Part shown: positions 50,727 through 59,840 of the stretch, one piece after another | Numbering within the stretch: the stretch's first letter is position 1 | Layout of the letters: every line of letters starts with the position of its first letter | NCBI RefSeq assembly: GCF_014836635.1 | Contig: NZ_JACSQL010000001.1 | Span: 682,001 to 746,000 of the forward strand | Source: Paenibacillus gallinarum | Lineage (GTDB): Bacteria > Bacillota > Bacilli > Paenibacillales > Paenibacillaceae | Direction: 5' to 3' | DNA length: 64,000 bases | Made by a program: the position numbers and the translations under genes | Notes under the pieces: generated by a model | What the model was told of the DNA's origin: nothing | The model's database searches: none | The model's input: only the letters and a program-made list of their open reading frames with translations

Positions 50727-53045
50727 ATGAAATTTACAGACGGATTCTGGCTAGTACGCGAAGGGTATCAAATTCAGAACCCCACTGATATTCGCGACAT
50801 TGTTCAAAAGGGAGATTCAATTACGGTACATGCAGCTACAAAACGTATTTTGGTAAAAGGGGATACATTAAATGGTACGCTGCTTAAAGCGACATATAGT
50901 TCACCGATGCCAAACGTAATTAAAGTTACTTTGAATCATCATAAAGGGAAAGTAGATCATGGTCCTGCTTTTGAAATTTTTAATCAAGATACAGATGTAT
51001 CTATTCATAAAGATGAGCAAGGCGCAGTACTTCAAAGCGGTAAATTAAGTGTTCATGTGGATAAAACGAACGGATGGGATATTCAGTTTCTATACGATGG
51101 CAAACGCATCACAGGAAGCGGAAGCAGAGCAGCCGGATACATTACAGGTCCTAATAAAGAAGCGTATTTCCGTGAACAACTTGATCTGGGTGTAGGTGAG
51201 TATATTTATGGACTTGGCGAACGTTTCACTCCATTTGTGAAAAATGGTCAAGTGGTAGATATCTGGAATGAAGACGGCGGTACAAGTAGTGAACAAGCAT
51301 ATAAAAACATTCCTTTCTACCTATCTAATAAAGGATATGGTGTGTTTGTTAACCATCCTGAGCGTGTCTCTTACGAGGTAGCTTCCGAAAATGTGTCCAA
51401 AGTACAATTCAGTGTGGAAGGCGAAACACTGGAGTACTTCATCATCGGTGGCGATAATCCGAAAGATGTACTGAATAACTACACAACATTAACTGGTAAA
51501 CCAGCTTTGCCGCCAGCTTGGACATTTGGTCTGTGGCTGACGACTTCCTTTACTACCGATTATGATGAAGCGACTGTAAATCATTTCGTTGATGGTATGG
51601 CAGAGAGAGACTTGCCGTTATCTGTATTCCATTTTGATTGTTTCTGGATGAAAGAATATCAGTGGTCTGATTTTGTATGGGATGAGGAAATGTTCCCAGA
51701 TCCAGAAGGGATGATTCGTAGACTCAAAGATAAAGGTCTTAAAATTTGCGCTTGGATTAATCCTTATATTGCAGAAAAATCCTATCTCTTTGACGAAGGT
51801 ATGGAAAATGGATACTTGGTAAAAACAGCTGACGGCAGTGTATGGCAATGGGATCTGTGGCAAGCAGGCATGGGACTTGTTGATTTCACGAATCCTGATG
51901 CAGTGGAATGGTATAAGAGCAAACTGTCTGTACTCATTGACCAAGGGGTAGATTCCTTTAAAACAGACTTTGGTGAAAGAATTCCTACAGATGTGGTGTA
52001 TTATGATGGATCAGATCCGGTGAAAATGCACAATTATTATACTCAAATGTACAATAAAGCAGTATTTGAATTGCTTGAAGAGAAATTAGGTAAAAATGAG
52101 GCAGCACTCTTTGCGCGTTCTGCAACAGCGGGTGGTCAGCAATTCCCTGTCCACTGGGGTGGAGATTGTTCAGCAACATACGAATCCATGGCGGAGTCCC
52201 TTCGAGGCGGTTTGTCTCTAGGTTTATCTGGATTTGGATTCTGGAGTCATGATATCAGCGGCTTCGAAAACACCGCACCGGCAGATGTATATAAACGCTG
52301 GGTACAATTCGGATTATTATCTTCGCACAGCCGTCTGCATGGCAGTACTTCATACCGTGTACCTTGGTTGTTTGATGATGAGTCTGTAGATGTAGTTCGT
52401 GATTTCACCAAACTTAAAATCAGTCTCATGCCGTATTTGTTCCATGCAGCTAAAGAATCAACTGTACAAGGTATCCCAATGATGCGCGCAATGATGTTGG
52501 AGTTCCCGAACGATCCTGCAACATTTGGGCTAGATACACAGTACATGCTCGGGGATTCGATTCTTGTTGCTCCCGTCTTTAATATAGAAGGAGACGTAAG
52601 TTATTATCTACCTGAAGGAACATGGACGAACTACCTCACTGGCGAAAAGGTGACAGGTGGAAAATACATTCATGAGAACCACAGTTTCCGCACATTACCG
52701 ATGATGATAAAACCAAATAGTCTAATTGCAGTCGGTGCGGTTAATGACGTTATCGAATATGATTACGCAGATGGAGTCGCTTTGCATTTGTTTGAACTGG
52801 CAGATCAAGCTACTGCAGAAGCAAAAGTGTTCAGTACGAAAGCTAAAGAAGAACTGGCAGTAACGGTCAATCGCACAGGTTCCGAGCTTAAAGTGTCCGC
52901 AGCCGGAGAAGGAAAAGCGTGGTCTCTGGTATTACGAGATATTCATGAAGTGTCGGGAGTAAACGGGGGAACTGTATCCAAAGGAGAACAGGGTCTGGTA
53001 TTTACACCGGAGAAGAACAACGGAACATATACGATTGAGCTTTAA
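50727..53045 (+). CDS. yicI: Alpha-xylosidase, GH31
   Basis: A 772-residue GH31 enzyme, the same length as Escherichia coli YicI and very similar to it: MKFTDGFWLVREGYQIQNP, YIYGLGERFTPFVKNGQVVDIWNEDGGT, FHFDCFWMKEYQWSDFVWDEEMFPDP, nucleophile Asp414 in DSFKTDFGERIPTDVVYYDG, acid/base Asp480 in VHWGGDCSATYESMAESLRGGLS and FWSHDISGFE. No signal peptide, so it acts in the cytoplasm, removing alpha-linked xylose from xyloglucan-type oligosaccharides such as isoprimeverose. The start is ATG with GAAGGGGG upstream. It is probably controlled by the divergent AraC gene and by CcpA. Confidence 0.94.
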   Translation: MKFTDGFWLVREGYQIQNPTDIRDIVQKGDSITVHAATKRILVKGDTLNGTLLKATYSSPMPNVIKVTLNHHKGKVDHGPAFEIFNQDTDVSIHKDEQGAVLQSGKLSVHVDKTNGWDIQFLYDGKRITGSGSRAAGYITGPNKEAYFREQLDLGVGEYIYGLGERFTPFVKNGQVVDIWNEDGGTSSEQAYKNIPFYLSNKGYGVFVNHPERVSYEVASENVSKVQFSVEGETLEYFIIGGDNPKDVLNNYTTLTGKPALPPAWTFGLWLTTSFTTDYDEATVNHFVDGMAERDLPLSVFHFDCFWMKEYQWSDFVWDEEMFPDPEGMIRRLKDKGLKICAWINPYIAEKSYLFDEGMENGYLVKTADGSVWQWDLWQAGMGLVDFTNPDAVEWYKSKLSVLIDQGVDSFKTDFGERIPTDVVYYDGSDPVKMHNYYTQMYNKAVFELLEEKLGKNEAALFARSATAGGQQFPVHWGGDCSATYESMAESLRGGLSLGLSGFGFWSHDISGFENTAPADVYKRWVQFGLLSSHSRLHGSTSYRVPWLFDDESVDVVRDFTKLKISLMPYLFHAAKESTVQGIPMMRAMMLEFPNDPATFGLDTQYMLGDSILVAPVFNIEGDVSYYLPEGTWTNYLTGEKVTGGKYIHENHSFRTLPMMIKPNSLIAVGAVNDVIEYDYADGVALHLFELADQATAEAKVFSTKAKEELAVTVNRTGSELKVSAAGEGKAWSLVLRDIHEVSGVNGGTVSKGEQGLVFTPEKNNGTYTIEL

Positions 53046-53058
53046 TATAAATTGGTAA

Positions 53059-53095
53059 GGAAGGCGATGCATAAACGCAGCGCCTTCTTTTTTTG
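53059..53095 (+). terminator. Rho-independent terminator
   Basis: GAAGGCGATGC (53060-53070) pairs with GCAGCGCCTTC (53077-53087) with one mismatch pair, then TTTTTTT. Confidence 0.85.
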
Positions 53096-53190
53096 TGCTT
53101 TATAACATAGATAACTGCATAATTTCGAAGTGATGCAACCATATTAAGAACGTCGTTTGATCCTAATGTTATTTTGTATTCTGATCATAG

Positions 53191-53212
53191 TTAGGTCAAA
53201 TGAATAACCTAA
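53191..53212 (+). promoter_or_regulatory. Inverted repeat upstream of the MFS gene
   Basis: TTAGGT (53191-53196) and ACCTAA (53207-53212), 10 bases apart, 23 bases before the ATG and just ahead of its ribosome site. Possible repressor site. Confidence 0.35.
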
Positions 53213-53234
53213 AAGCAGCTGAGGTGGATATGTA

Positions 53235-54515
53235 ATGAAAGATAAGAAATGGGATCTAGCTGCTCTAGCCTCTATTCCATTTATCATGACTTTAGGTAAC
53301 TCAGCCTTAATCCCTATTTTACCGAAGATCGGCAAAGAACTGGGAGTTTCTACTTTTCAAGTGAGTATGCTGATTACGGTATATGCCGTAGTTGCCATCA
53401 TTTTAATTCCCATAGCCGGGTACTTATCAGATCGTTTCGGAAGAAAAGCGATTATCATTCCCTCTCTTGCGATTGCTGCTATAGGTGGGGCTATTTCAGG
53501 ATTCGCTGCCTGGTTCATGACAGACGGAGCCGCTTACTGGACAATTATAGGTGGAAGATTACTGCAAGGTATCGGTGCAGCTGGAGCTTTTCCCATTGTT
53601 ATTCCACTCGTAGGGGATATGTTTGATGACGAAAAAGAAGTAAGTGCAAGTTTGGGGATTATTGAAACATCCAATACTTTTGGAAAAGTGCTCAGCCCGA
53701 TCATTGGTGCAGCGCTTGGAGCCTGGTTATGGTACTCACCATTTTTAATGATTCCTACACTTTGTATCATTTCTTTATTACTTGTTATTTTTTTAGTGAG
53801 AACACCCAAAAAACATAAAGAAGTACCACCTTTGCGACAATTTCTTCGCTCCCTTAAAGAAGTCATGGTAGAAAAAGGGCGCTGGTTGTACGCCATTTTT
53901 GCGGTGGGATGTATTTGCATGTTTGTTATTTTTGGTGTGCTTTTTTACTTATCTGAAATTCTTGAGAGCAAGTACGGTATAGATGGCATAACAAAAGGAT
54001 TTGTACTGGCAATCCCCTTGGCAATGCTTTGTTTATCCTCTTTTGTGAGCGGTAAAATAATTGGCAGTCACAAATCACGAATGAAGTGGATCGGGTTTGT
54101 TGGACTCGTTATTTTAACAGCAGCTTTATTTACTATGGGTTTTTCAAAATCCATTTATTATGTAGTGGGCGTTTTTACGGTTGGAGGAATCGGTATTGGC
54201 GCAACTTTGCCATGTCTGGATACATTGATCACAGAAGGTGTAGAGAAGGAACACAGAGGAACAATTACCTCTTTATTCAGCAGTATGCGTTTTATTGGGG
54301 TATCTCTTGGGCCACCTGTCATTTCGCTGCTGTTAAACACCTCACATTTTGTGCTGTTTTCCATATTAGCAGGTGTTGCAGCTGTAGGAGCGTTACTCAC
54401 CTTGTTTGCAATAAAACCGAAACAAAATGAAGGAACCGGTTCTGGAAAGAATACAGGCAGTAAGCACTATCGATTAGGCGGAAAAAGCTTCATTAGAATC
54501 AAGCGTAAAGCTTAA
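53235..54515 (+). CDS. MFS efflux transporter
   Basis: A 426-residue major facilitator protein with twelve membrane segments. The loop 2-3 signature GYLSDRFGRKAII is intact; further landmarks are GRLLQGIGAAGAFPIVIPLVGDMF and GIIETSNTFGKVLSPIIGAALG (segment 5 motif of drug/proton antiporters) and GIGIGATLPCLDTLITEGVEKEHRGTITSLFSSMRFIGVSLGPP. Its resemblance is to multidrug efflux pumps of Bacillota. The last 30 residues are basic and hydrophilic (GSGKNTGSKHYRLGGKSFIRIKRK). Substrate unknown. The start is ATG with GCTGAGGTGG upstream. Confidence 0.88.
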   Translation: MKDKKWDLAALASIPFIMTLGNSALIPILPKIGKELGVSTFQVSMLITVYAVVAIILIPIAGYLSDRFGRKAIIIPSLAIAAIGGAISGFAAWFMTDGAAYWTIIGGRLLQGIGAAGAFPIVIPLVGDMFDDEKEVSASLGIIETSNTFGKVLSPIIGAALGAWLWYSPFLMIPTLCIISLLLVIFLVRTPKKHKEVPPLRQFLRSLKEVMVEKGRWLYAIFAVGCICMFVIFGVLFYLSEILESKYGIDGITKGFVLAIPLAMLCLSSFVSGKIIGSHKSRMKWIGFVGLVILTAALFTMGFSKSIYYVVGVFTVGGIGIGATLPCLDTLITEGVEKEHRGTITSLFSSMRFIGVSLGPPVISLLLNTSHFVLFSILAGVAAVGALLTLFAIKPKQNEGTGSGKNTGSKHYRLGGKSFIRIKRKA

Positions 54516-54520
54516 CATAA

Positions 54521-54556
54521 CAAAGCCCATTCCTTCAGTCGAAAGAATGGGCTTTG
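54521..54556. terminator. Bidirectional terminator hairpin
   Basis: CAAAGCCCATTC (54521-54532) pairs with GAATGGGCTTTG (54545-54556) between the two convergent MFS genes. Confidence 0.8.
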
Positions 54557-54574
54557 CCGTATATGTAATGTGGT

Positions 54575-55771
54575 TTACATAGAAGTAGTTTCATTCATTT
54601 TTGTTCTTCTAGCCTTACTCATATGGACGAGATAAATAATAAGTAGAAGAAGGACGAAGAGAGCTGAGTAACGAAACATCAGATTGTATCCTGTAAAAGT
54701 GGCAATGACTCCAAGTACCAATGAACCAAGAGCGATTCCGAAATCAAGCGTATTTAAAAACATGCCATTCGCGAGACCTCTTTGCGCTGGGGATACGACT
54801 TGAATCATCCAGGTCTGAAAAGAAGGCTGCAGTGCACCATATCCAAGACCAAATAGGAAAGCGGAAACAAATAATCCAGCTGTCGAACTGATATTAGAAA
54901 GGAGTACAAGCCCTGCAATGACTAGTATAGACCCAGGGATTACAAGAGCAAGGTGACCTTTTGTATCATAGATGCGTCCAGCAAAGGGACGGACAATAAG
55001 AATAGCCAAAGCGTTAAACAGGAAAAATAAAGCAGCATTATCGATTCCATTTTCTTTACCGAATAGAGCAATAAAGCTGACGATTCCACCATAAGTGACA
55101 GCGAGAAGCATATTAAGAACAGAAGGTATAATGAGTGCTTTATTAAAACCTTTCTTTGTTTCATCTGTAAAAGGCGATTCAAAAGCTTCTTTCGATTTTG
55201 GACTTTTCGATGTCAGTATATAACTTAGCGGAGCGATAATGAGGATGACAAGTGCAGTAGCCCACGTAAGCACAGTAAATCCTAAAGAATTCAAAATGGC
55301 AAGTCCGATAACAGGACCAATGGACATGGCTAAACTAGTGGATAGTCCGAAATATCCCATCCCTTCACCCATTCTCTTAACGGGAATGACATCAGTCGCC
55401 ATTGTAGGAAAGGCTGTGCTGCTCAACCCAAAACCAATGCCGAATATCATCCGCATGACGAGGAGTACACCCATTACAGCAGCGAAATAATAGCCAAGGG
55501 TAACAAGCAGTATAATAACAATACCCAAATATATCATTTTATTTCGGTTCCCTTTTTCCAGCTGTTTGGCTGAATAAAGACGTGCCGCAATCGCACTTAG
55601 TGCAAAAAGGGTAGTGAATAAGCTCACTTGGAATGAACTGGCTTTAAATTCTCCCTGAACGTAAGTGGGTAAGGTTGAGATAATCATGTGAAGTTGTAAG
55701 AATAGTAGAAAGTTACATAATGTTAGTATAATAAACTCTTTGGTCCATAACCGGTTTTTCTCTGGCTGCAT
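54575..55771 (-). CDS. MFS transporter
   Basis: A 398-residue major facilitator protein, twelve segments: FIILTLCNFLLFLQLHMIISTLPTYVQGEF at the start, RMIFGIGFGLSSTAFPTMATDVIP, GEGMGYFGLSTSLAMSIGPVIGL, and in the second half VRPFAGRIYDTKGH and LFGLGYGALQPSFQTWMIQVVSPAQRGLANG. It resembles YwoG/YfcJ-type drug or sugar efflux proteins. The start is ATG with AAAGGAGA upstream. It follows a MarR gene by 71 bases on the same strand, so the pair is probably one repressor-pump operon. Confidence 0.88.
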   Translation of the reverse strand: MQPEKNRLWTKEFIILTLCNFLLFLQLHMIISTLPTYVQGEFKASSFQVSLFTTLFALSAIAARLYSAKQLEKGNRNKMIYLGIVIILLVTLGYYFAAVMGVLLVMRMIFGIGFGLSSTAFPTMATDVIPVKRMGEGMGYFGLSTSLAMSIGPVIGLAILNSLGFTVLTWATALVILIIAPLSYILTSKSPKSKEAFESPFTDETKKGFNKALIIPSVLNMLLAVTYGGIVSFIALFGKENGIDNAALFFLFNALAILIVRPFAGRIYDTKGHLALVIPGSILVIAGLVLLSNISSTAGLFVSAFLFGLGYGALQPSFQTWMIQVVSPAQRGLANGMFLNTLDFGIALGSLVLGVIATFTGYNLMFRYSALFVLLLLIIYLVHMSKARRTKMNETTSM

Positions 55772-55842
55772 AATTAAATTTAATCTCCTTTATTTCTTGA
55801 GCGACTCTGCTCAGGAGGGAGAACTTTCGTCCTCTCATCCTG

Positions 55843-56310
55843 TTACTTTGAGCTGTTCTTCTGTTCGTGTTCTTCTTGTTGTTTTTGCACATGGTTGTGG
55901 TATTCATTCAATACTCGGAGGAAAACTTTCATGTCTTCTTCGGGAATGATCTCAGCAAAATCTGCATTTAATTTCTCTTCAAGAGGAAGAATTAAGCGGC
56001 ATAGCTTAGCGCCTTCATCTGTAAGAAATAGTTCATACGCTCTGCGATCGGCTGGATTCGGTTTACGAACAACTAAACTTTTCTTTTCTAGCATGTCAAT
56101 AATGCGTGTAGTCGTTGGTTGATCTTTATATGCTTTTGAGGCAATTTCGCGCTGATTCAAACCTTCGTGGGAGTAGATGTGAAATAAAACAGACCACTGC
56201 TCCGTTGTAATCTCGTATTCTTTCAAAAGTTGATTCATTAAATGAATAGAGCGTCTGTGAGCAACCCCTAGCATAAAACCAAGCGAATGTTCAAGTGAAA
56301 ACTTATTCAA
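55843..56310 (-). CDS. MarR family regulator of the adjacent MFS gene
   Basis: A 155-residue MarR protein: LLKEYEITTEQWSVLFHIYSHEGLNQREIASKAYKDQPTTTRIIDMLEKKSLVVRKPNPADRRAYELFLTDEGAKLC covers the winged helix-turn-helix with the DRR wing. The C-terminal tail is Gln/Glu/His-rich (QKQQEEHEQKN). TTG start. It is the first gene of a likely operon with the MFS transporter, behind a good sigma-A promoter, the usual layout of an autoregulated drug-responsive repressor. Confidence 0.88.
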   Translation of the reverse strand: MNKFSLEHSLGFMLGVAHRRSIHLMNQLLKEYEITTEQWSVLFHIYSHEGLNQREIASKAYKDQPTTTRIIDMLEKKSLVVRKPNPADRRAYELFLTDEGAKLCRLILPLEEKLNADFAEIIPEEDMKVFLRVLNEYHNHVQKQQEEHEQKNSSK

Positions 56311-56352
56311 CGTATTAGTTAACCCCTCTCTATTAAAATACTTGTTATACTA

Positions 56353-56381
56353 ATATTATTAAATGTTTTTATTTGTGTCAA
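56353..56381 (-). promoter_or_regulatory. Sigma-A promoter of the MarR-MFS unit
   Basis: On the minus strand, consensus TTGACA (56381-56376) and TAATAT (56358-56353) with a 17-base spacer, about 43 bases before the TTG start. Confidence 0.75.
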
Positions 56382-56443
56382 AGAATTTTATACGTTAAGC
56401 TATATGTGAATAAAATTCCAAATAATAGAAAAGAGGGATTCCC

Positions 56444-56911
56444 ATGACGAGCAAGGACAAGCTGACTATGAAACGCGCTGAATATAAGGACATACCTAGG
56501 GTCGCCATTTTATTTGATGAGTATCGTCTATTCTATGGACAGGAGTCTGATCTAAAGCGTGCGGAAGTTTTTTTGAAGGAGAGAATGGATAAGGATCAAT
56601 CTGTTATTTTTTATGCTGAGATGAAGGAAATAGCAGAGCCTGTTGGTTTTGTACAACTATATCCCTCCTTTTCGTCCATTTCTCTTCAGTCTCTGTGGAT
56701 CTTAAATGATCTCTATGTAAGAGAAGAAGCTAGAAGATCGGGAACTGGGAGAGCTCTTCTTCAAGAAGCAGAACAATTGGCCCGCCGTACAGGGGCGAAA
56801 GGACTGACTTTGTCCACTTCAGCACATAATAGCGTAGCCCAGAAGTTATATGAGTCTGAAGGATACATACGAGATAACGAATTTTGGCATTATGATCTTC
56901 TTACAAAATAA
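56444..56911 (+). CDS. GNAT family N-acetyltransferase
   Basis: A 155-residue acetyltransferase: MKRAEYKDIPRVAILFDEYRLFYG, GFVQLYPSFSS, WILNDLYVREEARRSGTGRALLQEAEQLARRTGAKGLTLSTSAHNSVAQKLYESEGY includes the acetyl-CoA loop (RRSGTGRAL) and the late Asn/Tyr motif. The substrate is an unknown amine. The start is ATG with AAAAGAGGG upstream. It diverges from the MarR gene. Confidence 0.9.
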   Translation: MTSKDKLTMKRAEYKDIPRVAILFDEYRLFYGQESDLKRAEVFLKERMDKDQSVIFYAEMKEIAEPVGFVQLYPSFSSISLQSLWILNDLYVREEARRSGTGRALLQEAEQLARRTGAKGLTLSTSAHNSVAQKLYESEGYIRDNEFWHYDLLTK

Positions 56912-56989
56912 AGATTGTATATCTGGGATTGATTGTAATCTAAAGAATCCTTATGGCATAATACAGCTACGGAACATAAGGGGGGATTC

Positions 56990-57604
56990 ATGCTGCACTG
57001 GATTGCAATGCTTACCATGTTGATTGATCATATAGGTGCTATTTTTTATCAAGATCAAGGCATATTTCGGATCATTGGAAGGTTTGCATTTCCGATTTAT
57101 GCGTTTTCGACATATCTTGGTTATAAATACACAAGTAATATGAAACGCTATACTTATCGTTTACTTCTACTGGCTATCATTTCGCAGATCCCATTCATGC
57201 TTGCTTTTCAGCATTATAATTTGAATGTGATCTGGACACTGTTGTCTTCGCTGCTTGTTCTTCAGCTGCTGGATAAGTCCCAAAGTGGAATCAGTAAAGT
57301 TCTGATCATTATGATCTGTGGTATTCTCATGGAATTATCCACGATGGACTATGGTATTTATGGTCTCTTCCTCGTCCTAATCTTTAGATACACGGAAGGT
57401 ATGGTCATGGTCGGTGCTCATTTGATACTTAATATTGCAGATATGGTGGTATCTGAACTTCAAATTTGGAGCACGCTTGCGACGGTATATATTGCTTTCT
57501 TAATGTATAAGGGAGCTTCATTTCGCTCTACCGTTCCCCGCTGGCTATGGGTAAGTTTCTATCCGCTACATCTTGCTGTACTTGCGGTCATTCGAATGGT
57601 TTAA
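56990..57604 (+). CDS. TraX family membrane protein
   Basis: A 204-residue polytopic protein with about seven membrane segments. The start LHWIAMLTMLIDHIGAIFYQDQGIFRIIGRFAFPIYAFSTYLGYKYT is the TraX signature, with the conserved Asp-His pair (IDHIG) and GR.AFPI. On F plasmids TraX acetylates pilin; chromosomal members of Bacillota have no proven role and are distantly like acyltransferase-3 membrane proteins. The start is ATG with AAGGGGGGA upstream. No conjugation genes are near. Confidence 0.88.
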   Translation: MLHWIAMLTMLIDHIGAIFYQDQGIFRIIGRFAFPIYAFSTYLGYKYTSNMKRYTYRLLLLAIISQIPFMLAFQHYNLNVIWTLLSSLLVLQLLDKSQSGISKVLIIMICGILMELSTMDYGIYGLFLVLIFRYTEGMVMVGAHLILNIADMVVSELQIWSTLATVYIAFLMYKGASFRSTVPRWLWVSFYPLHLAVLAVIRMV

Positions 57605-57783
57605 CACGGAAACGAAAGCTTCCTATTATAATAGGCAATTTAGAGTACATATCTTGTGCTGTTTTTTCTATGGTGATATTCCTTCATTATTATGAATCGG
57701 TTACAATAGAACATAAGTTGGTCTATTCCACGAAGTGGTATGATGATTTGTTTTGCTAAACATAGATTGGGGTTGAGAATTTA

Positions 57784-58455
57784 GTGGAACTAAAAAAAGC
57801 AGCAGCAGAAAGAGCAGTGGATTTCGTTAAAGATGGAATGAAGGTAGGACTAGGTACAGGATCTACGGCCTATTGGGCTATTAAGCGTCTAGGCGAAAGA
57901 ATTAAGGAAGAAGGACTGAATATTCAGACAGTAGCTACATCCAAAGCTTCTGAAGATCAGGCGAGGGAATTAGGAATTCCTCTCATTCCTTTTGCTGAGA
58001 TGGGTAGACTTGACCTTACGATTGATGGTGCTGATGAAGTCGATGGCAGACTAAATCTGATCAAAGGTGGCGGCGGTGCGCTTCTGCGCGAGAAAATTGT
58101 TGCCACGAACAGCAGACGTCTCATCATTGTGGTGGATGAGAGCAAAGTTGTGCATACGCTCGGTAAATTCCCATTGCCTATTGAGATTGTTCCGTTTGCA
58201 TTTGAATGGACATTTCAGGCACTTGATCAGCTTGGCTGCCGTCCACAGTGGCGCATGAACGGCGAAGAGAAATATGTGACGGATAACGGAAACTATATTG
58301 CAGACTGTCTGCTTGGACGCATCTCTAATGCAGAGGCACTTAATCAGAAATTGAATATGATTCCAGGTGTAGTTGATAATGGTCTGTTCGTCGATCTGGC
58401 TGATACCGTGGTAGTGTCACACAGTGACGGGTCAATTGAGCTCAAAAAAAGGTAA
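57784..58455 (+). CDS. rpiA: Ribose-5-phosphate isomerase A
   Basis: A 223-residue RpiA: KVGLGTGSTAYWAIKRLGE (phosphate loop), ATSKASEDQARELGIPL, LDLTIDGADEVDGRLNLIKGGGGALLREKIVA with the catalytic Asp/Glu/Lys set (DGADE, KGGGGAL, REK), IIVVDESKVV and MIPGVVDNGLFVDLA. It interconverts ribose-5-phosphate and ribulose-5-phosphate in the pentose phosphate pathway. GTG start with TTGGGGTTGAG upstream. The next gene (GNAT) begins about 29 bases downstream. Confidence 0.95.
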   Translation: MELKKAAAERAVDFVKDGMKVGLGTGSTAYWAIKRLGERIKEEGLNIQTVATSKASEDQARELGIPLIPFAEMGRLDLTIDGADEVDGRLNLIKGGGGALLREKIVATNSRRLIIVVDESKVVHTLGKFPLPIEIVPFAFEWTFQALDQLGCRPQWRMNGEEKYVTDNGNYIADCLLGRISNAEALNQKLNMIPGVVDNGLFVDLADTVVVSHSDGSIELKKR

Positions 58456-58484
58456 CTTCTTTTTCAAAGAGAGGAAGATAAGTC

Positions 58485-59045
58485 ATCGGACAAATTCTCC
58501 TGAAGCTAGATGATGTAATTCTACGCACCATAGAAGAACAAGATATCGATGATTTATATCAATTTATATATGGTGAAACAAATCCGGAATGGAAAAAGTG
58601 GGATGCACCATATTACCCCTTAGAGCGTGAGAGCCGGGAAGATTTTCGGGAAACCATTAATAAGGCAACTTCAAAGGAAGTACCTTCCTGGGTCATTATG
58701 GAAGTAAACGGTCAGATGATAGGGACTTTATCCTACTATATTGAAGATCCTCAGTCGATGTGGATAGAGACAGGAATCGTGATGTACCAAACAGCGGACT
58801 GGAACAAAGGGTGCGGTACAAAAGCCATGAAATGCTGGATTACTTACTTGTTTCAAGCTCTTCCTATTGTTCGTATAGGTCTTACTACATGGTCTGGAAA
58901 TGTAAGAATGATGAGTGTGGGTACAAAGCTAGGGATGCAAGTAGAAGGCCGGATGCGGAAGTGCAGAATAGTAGACGGAATCTATTATGATTCGATCCGA
59001 ATGGGGATGTTGAGAGAGGAATGGGAAGCACACCATTCATCCTAA
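58485..59045 (+). CDS. GNAT acetyltransferase (RimJ/RimL-like) lacking a standard start codon
   Basis: The visible ATG at 58698 would give only 115 residues and cut the GNAT domain in half. In the same frame coding clearly extends upstream: LKLDDVILRTIEEQDIDDLYQFI, YGETNPEWKKWDAPYYPLERE, ending at a TAA at 58479. The segment matches the N-terminal part of RimJ/RimL-type enzymes (R.....D....Y....NPEWKKWDAPYY). No ATG, GTG or TTG exists in frame between 58482 and 58698. AGGAAG (58472-58477) lies 7 bases before ATC at 58485, the most likely initiation point; ATT (58494) and CTG (58500) are alternatives. It is either a rare-start gene or a start-codon mutant. Full length about 186 residues. Confidence 0.7.
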   Translation: MGQILLKLDDVILRTIEEQDIDDLYQFIYGETNPEWKKWDAPYYPLERESREDFRETINKATSKEVPSWVIMEVNGQMIGTLSYYIEDPQSMWIETGIVMYQTADWNKGCGTKAMKCWITYLFQALPIVRIGLTTWSGNVRMMSVGTKLGMQVEGRMRKCRIVDGIYYDSIRMGMLREEWEAHHSS

Positions 59046-59121
59046 TGATTCACTCCATGATCCAAGTGTAAAGTGGAAACAATGGATATATTTATTGATA
59101 GAGGCTATTGGAGGCAAGGTT

Positions 59122-59577
59122 ATGTCTAATTTACGCGATGAGAGAGATCTATCGCTTCAGTTGTTTGTGGTTCTTGCCAGAGCCTACAACTCTGTAACTG
59201 CAAGATCTAATCGAGACATTCAGAGTCATGGTTTAAATACGACAGAATTCGGAGTGCTTGATTTGTTATATCATAAGGGACCTCAACCGTTGCAAAAAAT
59301 CGGGGAAAAGGTACTTATGTCAAGCGGGAATATTACTTATGTAGTGGACAAGCTGCAAAGCAAAAATTTGCTACTACGCAGAGCTTCCTTGGAAGATCGA
59401 AGGGTAATCTTTGCAGAACTGACGGACGAGGGAACTGCTTTTTTTGAGCGCATTTTCCCACAGCATCATGAAGTCATTAAAGAAGCAGAGCAAGGACTAA
59501 CCGATGATGAGAAAATGGAAGCGATTCGTCTGCTGAAAAAGCTTGGATTATCGGCGAGTGGCCAGGTAAACGAATAG
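59122..59577 (+). CDS. MarR family regulator, MhqR-like
   Basis: A 151-residue regulator closely resembling Bacillus MhqR: DLSLQLFVVLARAYNSV, NRDIQSHGLNTTEFGVLDLLYHKGPQPLQKIGEKVLMSSGNITYVVDKLQSKNLL, EDRRVIFAELTDEG. MhqR represses genes for hydroquinone/catechol-degrading dioxygenases and reductases; none of these lies next to it here, so targets must be elsewhere or it acts on itself. The ATG at 59122 is chosen (GGAGGCAAGG upstream) over the in-frame TTG at 59095. Confidence 0.85.
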   Translation: MSNLRDERDLSLQLFVVLARAYNSVTARSNRDIQSHGLNTTEFGVLDLLYHKGPQPLQKIGEKVLMSSGNITYVVDKLQSKNLLLRRASLEDRRVIFAELTDEGTAFFERIFPQHHEVIKEAEQGLTDDEKMEAIRLLKKLGLSASGQVNE

Positions 59578-59594
59578 TTGAAATTCGTATGTTT

Positions 59595-59625
59595 AACCGA
59601 CCTCAAAGAGGTCGGTTTTTTTTGA
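59595..59625 (+). terminator. Rho-independent terminator
   Basis: AACCGACCTC (59595-59604) and GAGGTCGGTT (59608-59617) around AAA, then a T run. Confidence 0.94.
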
Positions 59626-59840
59626 ATGGAATTGCCATTTACTTGCATGTTGATTTATAGTATGTGACAATTAAACAATGGAAAGTGATGCAGATTGTTG
59701 GGAAAATGGAGGTTGATTTCATCTGGATTACTTACTAGGCTAGAACCTGATTTAGAGTTGAATTTTGGTGTAGCCTATTCCGAAAGAATAATACTGCTTC
59801 GTGTTTCATTATAGGCGATCTATTAGAGAGGAGGGATGAT

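Noticed and set aside
56990..57604. TraX gene as sign of a conjugative element
   Set aside because: No other transfer, replication or integration genes nearby; chromosomal TraX-like genes are common in Bacillota.
59698..59814. Small gene starting TTG before the hybrid kinase
   Set aside because: About 38 codons, no good ribosome site, no recognisable sequence; likely leader DNA.
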